Shown piece by piece: positions 41,020-44,431 of a DNA stretch of 44,431 bases. The stretch covers positions 1 to 44,431 of the forward strand of contig NZ_MDZC01000056.1 in the NCBI RefSeq assembly GCF_001816165.1, in the 5' to 3' direction. The translations under genes and the position numbers were made by a program. This stretch comes from Hymenobacter glacialis. Its GTDB lineage: Bacteria > Bacteroidota > Bacteroidia > Cytophagales > Hymenobacteraceae. Under the pieces are notes generated by a model, which worked only from the letters and a program-made list of their open reading frames with translations, was not told the DNA's origin and did not search any database. Each line of letters opens with the position of its first letter. Position 1 is the first letter of the stretch.

Positions 41020-44000
41020 TTACTTGCTCACTGCTTCGATGGCCAGCTGCAGCAAGGCCGAGCGCACGCTCAATTCGCTCAGCTTGTTATTCAGCCGCGA
41101 CGGGTGCACGCGGTTGGTGAGCAGCACCACCACCAGCTCTTCCCTGGGGTCGACCCAGAAATAAGTACCCGTAAAGCCGGTGTGGCCGTAGCTGCCGGGC
41201 GAGGCACCTTTGGCCGAATTCACCGTGGGGTTGGCGGCCGGCCGGTCGAAGGCCAGGGCGCGGCGGTTGTCGGGGCAGAACTGGCAGCGCGTCCAGTCGG
41301 CCAGAATCTCCTGGCTGAACAGCTGCTGGCCGCCGTAGCGGCCGCCCCAGGCGTAGGTCTGGGCCAGCTTGGCCACGTCGTTGGCGTTGCCAAACAGGCC
41401 GGCGTGGCCCGAGAGGCCGCCGAGCAGGGCCGCGCCCTCGTCGTCGACGGTGCCGTGCAGCAGCTGCCCGCGGAAGGCCGAGTCCACTTCCGTAGGCACA
41501 ATGCGCGCGAGCGGAAAGCGGTTGGTGGGCCGGAAGCCCAGGGTGGTGGCGCCCAGCGGCCCGTACACCTCACGCTGCAAAAACGCATCAAACGGCAGCC
41601 CGGTGCGGGCCTTCACCAGTTCGGGGTACAGGATAAAGGAGAGGTCGGAGTACACGTAGCCCGGTTTCTCATTGAGCGGCGACTCCCCTATTTCCTCGTA
41701 GATGCGGGCCGGCAGGGTTTTGCGGGCCCACAACTCGTGGGCCGCCTGCAGCGGGAACCGCGCCGACGAATCGGCCCGGAAGTAGCGCCGCCGCAGCTTG
41801 CCTTTCTTGTTCGTAAGTTCCTTCCAAAACGGAATCCAGGCCTTGAGCCGGGCCTGGTGGGCCAGCACGTCGCGCATTTTCAGGCCCTCCTTATTGGTAC
41901 CGCGCAGGAAGGGGAAGTAATTGCCCATGGTGCTGTCGGGACTGAACTTGCCCTGCTCCTGCAGCCGCAGCAGCGCCGGAGTAGAGGCCATGAGCTTGGT
42001 GAGCGAGGCCAGGTCGTAGATGTCGCCGTCCTGCACCGGCCGGGGCACCGAGACTTCCTTCGGGCCGGAAGCTGGCTCCCGGAATTTGCTGCCGCTGCCG
42101 GCAGCTGCGGTGAAGCCCGCGTACGTCTGGCTGCCGTAGCTTTTGCGCAGCACCACCGTGCCGCGCCGCGCAATGACCACCTGCGCGCCCGGAAACGCCT
42201 GGGCGGCCAGGGCCTGCCCCACCAGGCTGTCTACGCGGGCTTCCAGGCGGCCGTCCATCCCCACGGTTTCGGGGTGGGCGTAGCGCAGGCGGGTGCTGCC
42301 GGACGTGCGCAGCCCAAAGCCGCGCGGGTAGCGGTCCGAGACTGTGACGGGCAGCTTGCCACTGGCCGCACTACCCCCGAAGATGACCTGCGCGGCCAGG
42401 CTTTGGGCGTCTTTGCTTTCCTGGTAGGCCAGCACCACGGCGCCGGCGCGGTCCAGGTCGCGCACGCGGGCCACGGCGTAGGCCGAGCCAAACACACTCA
42501 GCACCACTTGCTGCGTCTGGCTCACCAGCTCGCGGAGCAGCAGGTTGGTTTCGGCCGTGATGCCGAAGCTGGTGGCGGGCAGGCGGCCGAGGCCCTGCAG
42601 AGCCACCAGCACCGTGTTGTAGGGCTTCAGGGCGTCGCGCAGCCGGGTGAGCTCATCCAGCGTGGGCGTGGCTGCTATCCGGAAATGGGCCGCGGGCGCG
42701 TAGTCGGCCACGGTTTTTTGGAAGTCGGTAGTGTCGCGTGCCGTGCCGCCAATTACCAGCGTGGCAATGCGCAGTGTGTCGAGCCGCTGCAGGGGCAACA
42801 GGTTTTTCTGGTTGCGCAGCAGGGTCATGCTCAGCTCCGTGAGGCGGTGGCTGAGGTACTGGGCATGCGGCTGGTTGAGGTCTTGAATGAGGTTTTTGGT
42901 TTCGATGGGCCGGTAGCGGTGCAGGCCGGCCCACTGCTTGAGAGCCAGCACGCGGCGGCAATGCTCGTCAATTTCGCGCTGCGAAATGCGGCCGCTGTCC
43001 ACAGCGGCGCGCACCATCTGGATGGCCAGCGGCACGTTCTTGCTGAACTCCAGAATGTCGTTGCCGGCCATGAGGGCACGCACGTCGGCCTCGCCGGGCG
43101 GGTACATGCTGATGACGCCCTTCATGTTCATGGCATCGGTAAAAATCAGCCCTTTGAAGCCCATTTTATCGCGCAGCAAATCCGTGACGATGGGCCGCGA
43201 CAGGGTGCTGGGGCCCGGCACCGCGTCCAGGGCCGGCACGTTGAGGTGGGCCACCATCATGCCGCCCAGGCCGCCCGCAATCAGGCTGCGGAAGGGTGGC
43301 AGCTCCAGGGTGTCGAGCCGGCGGCGGTCGACGCGCACCGTGGGCAGGGCCAGGTGCGAGTCGGCGTCCACGTCGCCGTGGCCGGGGAAGTGCTTGGCCA
43401 CGGCCAGAATGCCCGCGTCCTGCATGCCGCGCATGTACTGGCGACCATCGCGGGCCACGGCCGCCGCGTTTTCGCCCCAGGAGCGAAAGCCGATGACGGG
43501 GTTGGCGGCGTTGTTGTTCACGTCGACCACTGGCGCGAAGTTGACGTGCATGCCCAGCCGCCGGAACTGCCGGGCCACCTCCGTGCCCATGTCGTAGAGC
43601 AGGGTGGTGTCCACATCGCCGCCCAGGCTCATCTGGTAGGGGAATTTCACCACGCTGTCGAGGCGCATGCCCACGCCCCACTCGCCGTCCATGGCCACCA
43701 GCAGGGGCACCCGGCTCTGGCTCTGGTAGCGGTTGAGCAGGCGCGCCTGCCGCCCCGGCCCGCCCTGGAAAAATATCAGCCCGCCAATGCCGTACTGCTG
43801 AATTAGGGCCGAAATCGAGTCCTCATCAATGCGCTTGCGGTTGGAGTAGGCCGCCACCATAAACAGCTGCGCCGCCCGCTGGTTGGGCGTGAGCACCCGC
43901 ATGAGGCTATCGACCCAGGGCGAGTGCAGGTACTGGATGAAGGCGGGGTCACCGGGCTGCAATGAGATGTCAGCTTGCTTACGAGCCGGTTTCTTGGTCT

Positions 44001-44133
44001 GCTTCCTCTTAGGAGAAATCGTTGCGGATGAGCGTCGGGTTGGGGACCGAGCGGGTTCGGGCAGGCGTTGTGCCCACGAGAGCAGTGGAGCAATCAGAAA
44101 CCCAAGCAGAATGATGTACTTGAAGAGTGACAA
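41020..44133 (-). CDS. Secreted GH3 beta-N-acetylhexosaminidase (NagZ-type) fused to a beta-lactamase-like serine hydrolase
   Basis: The 1037-residue protein has a signal peptide (ending in LLSWAQ) and a basic K/R-rich linker (about 22-55). The GH3 domain has the NagZ motif KHFPGHGDVDADSH (about 246-259) with its Asp-His acid/base pair, and the nucleophile D333 in FTDAMNMKG. A GH3 C-terminal domain follows. From about residue 630 there is a class-C beta-lactamase/PBP-like hydrolase with SLTK (S710, K713), a YSD tyrosine motif in GYVYSDLSFIL and HTGFTGT near the end. NagZ removes GlcNAc from muropeptides; the second domain may act on stem peptides or esters. The start is a TTG at 44133, with an in-frame TAA six codons upstream, so no ATG start is possible. 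Confidence 0.93.
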   Translation of the reverse strand: MSLFKYIILLGFLIAPLLSWAQRLPEPARSPTRRSSATISPKRKQTKKPARKQADISLQPGDPAFIQYLHSPWVDSLMRVLTPNQRAAQLFMVAAYSNRKRIDEDSISALIQQYGIGGLIFFQGGPGRQARLLNRYQSQSRVPLLVAMDGEWGVGMRLDSVVKFPYQMSLGGDVDTTLLYDMGTEVARQFRRLGMHVNFAPVVDVNNNAANPVIGFRSWGENAAAVARDGRQYMRGMQDAGILAVAKHFPGHGDVDADSHLALPTVRVDRRRLDTLELPPFRSLIAGGLGGMMVAHLNVPALDAVPGPSTLSRPIVTDLLRDKMGFKGLIFTDAMNMKGVISMYPPGEADVRALMAGNDILEFSKNVPLAIQMVRAAVDSGRISQREIDEHCRRVLALKQWAGLHRYRPIETKNLIQDLNQPHAQYLSHRLTELSMTLLRNQKNLLPLQRLDTLRIATLVIGGTARDTTDFQKTVADYAPAAHFRIAATPTLDELTRLRDALKPYNTVLVALQGLGRLPATSFGITAETNLLLRELVSQTQQVVLSVFGSAYAVARVRDLDRAGAVVLAYQESKDAQSLAAQVIFGGSAASGKLPVTVSDRYPRGFGLRTSGSTRLRYAHPETVGMDGRLEARVDSLVGQALAAQAFPGAQVVIARRGTVVLRKSYGSQTYAGFTAAAGSGSKFREPASGPKEVSVPRPVQDGDIYDLASLTKLMASTPALLRLQEQGKFSPDSTMGNYFPFLRGTNKEGLKMRDVLAHQARLKAWIPFWKELTNKKGKLRRRYFRADSSARFPLQAAHELWARKTLPARIYEEIGESPLNEKPGYVYSDLSFILYPELVKARTGLPFDAFLQREVYGPLGATTLGFRPTNRFPLARIVPTEVDSAFRGQLLHGTVDDEGAALLGGLSGHAGLFGNANDVAKLAQTYAWGGRYGGQQLFSQEILADWTRCQFCPDNRRALAFDRPAANPTVNSAKGASPGSYGHTGFTGTYFWVDPREELVVVLLTNRVHPSRLNNKLSELSVRSALLQLAIEAVSK

Positions 44134-44356
44134 GGTGCCGGATGTGTGTTAGTGGCCCGTTGTGTCAGGCGCTGCAAATGTCGGAACCTCTTGGCAATGA
44201 AGCACAGTTCTGCCCAGCATGAACAACAGCATACTTATTTTATTGTAAATTATTGGTAATCAATAATATAATATTCATTGTTTGCATAATGGTTTATTCT
44301 GCTTTTGTACGGCCAGTTATTTTTGTGCTCGTTAGAGGCTGTTATGCACTATTCGT
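44134..44356. promoter_or_regulatory. Divergent control region at the right edge
   Basis: This gap of about 220 bp has an AT-rich core (44225-44300, ATTATTGGTAATCAATAATA with local dyad symmetry). On the plus strand TATTTTTG (44318-44325) matches the -7 consensus exactly, with a TTTA at about 44293 as a weak -33. For the opposite TTG-start gene only a one-mismatch box, GACATTTG on the minus strand near 44180, is visible. Confidence 0.5.
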
Positions 44357-44431
44357 ATGCCTGGCGAGCATAATGCAGGCGAAAACGACAAAATGCAGCT
44401 GCTGCAAGGTCTGGCTGAGCCGCTCGTGGTC
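44357..44431 (+). CDS. Start of an unidentified gene cut by the window edge
   Basis: An ATG at 44357 opens a frame without stops to the window end (25 codons, beginning MPGEHNAGENDK). It lies 32 nt after an exact -7 box and downstream of an AT-rich promoter-like region. Too little is visible to name a family, and the frame could be chance. Confidence 0.4.
   Translation, partial: MPGEHNAGENDKMQLLQGLAEPLVV

Noticed and set aside
40987..43806. Open frame of 939 codons on the plus strand opposite the GH3 fusion
   Set aside because: The translation is rich in H, G, Q, A and V without domain motifs, as expected from the complement of a GC-rich gene. The minus strand encodes two clear enzyme domains with intact active sites.

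Overview
The window looks like a chromosomal segment from a high-GC Bacteroidota, most likely a Hymenobacter-type member of the Cytophagales. The signs are two SusC/SusD outer-membrane uptake pairs, a further carboxypeptidase-regulatory-like TonB receptor, Bacteroidota-type promoter boxes (TAnnTTTG), weak or absent Shine-Dalgarno sites, several non-ATG starts and many palindromic intergenic repeats. I see no rRNA, tRNA, CRISPR array, phage module or transposase gene. The genus is inferred; the phylum is well supported.

Left part (1-12.7 kb). A secreted reprolysin-type zinc metalloprotease with C-terminal IPT/TIG repeats runs off the left edge. Next come envelope and cofactor genes: lpxB (lipid A disaccharide synthase), a QueD/PTPS-family enzyme, an ABC uptake pair (permease plus substrate-binding lipoprotein, no ATPase gene beside it), hldD (ADP-heptose epimerase), a YdhS-like FAD/NAD(P)-binding protein, a small unknown protein, a quinone oxidoreductase, a rhomboid protease and a single-pass membrane protein that shares an N-terminal motif with the rhomboid.

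Middle part (12.9-31.3 kb). After a small disordered protein comes a secreted GHL10 glycosyl hydrolase (the family of E. coli DigH/YddW, which cleaves denuded peptidoglycan). It is followed by a SusC-SusD-lipoprotein operon on the minus strand. On the plus strand lie a NagB deaminase fused to a PIG-L deacetylase, AnmK (anhydro-N-acetylmuramate kinase), a second SusC-SusD pair and a HGSNAT/NagX-type membrane acetyltransferase. Together with the NagZ-type GH3 hydrolase fused to a beta-lactamase-like serine hydrolase at 41.0-44.1 kb, these genes suggest a locus for capture and recycling of peptidoglycan-derived or other amino sugars. That grouping is an inference from context.

Right part (31.4-44.4 kb). 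Three divergent paralogues of an unrecognised secreted protein family flank and follow proC. Then come an acyl-CoA ligase, a TlpA-like redoxin fused to a DUF3738-type C-terminus, a TonB-dependent receptor and the GH3/beta-lactamase fusion. An AT-rich promoter region leads into a gene cut by the right edge.

Intergenic DNA is rich in structure. There is a family of palindromes built on ATGCTGAGCGCAG (one copy with perfect 35-bp arms), a 181-bp nested palindrome, a 69-bp hairpin, inverted repeats on both sides of the queD-like gene, a heptamer tandem repeat before the quinone oxidoreductase start, and hairpins at both susC-susD junctions.
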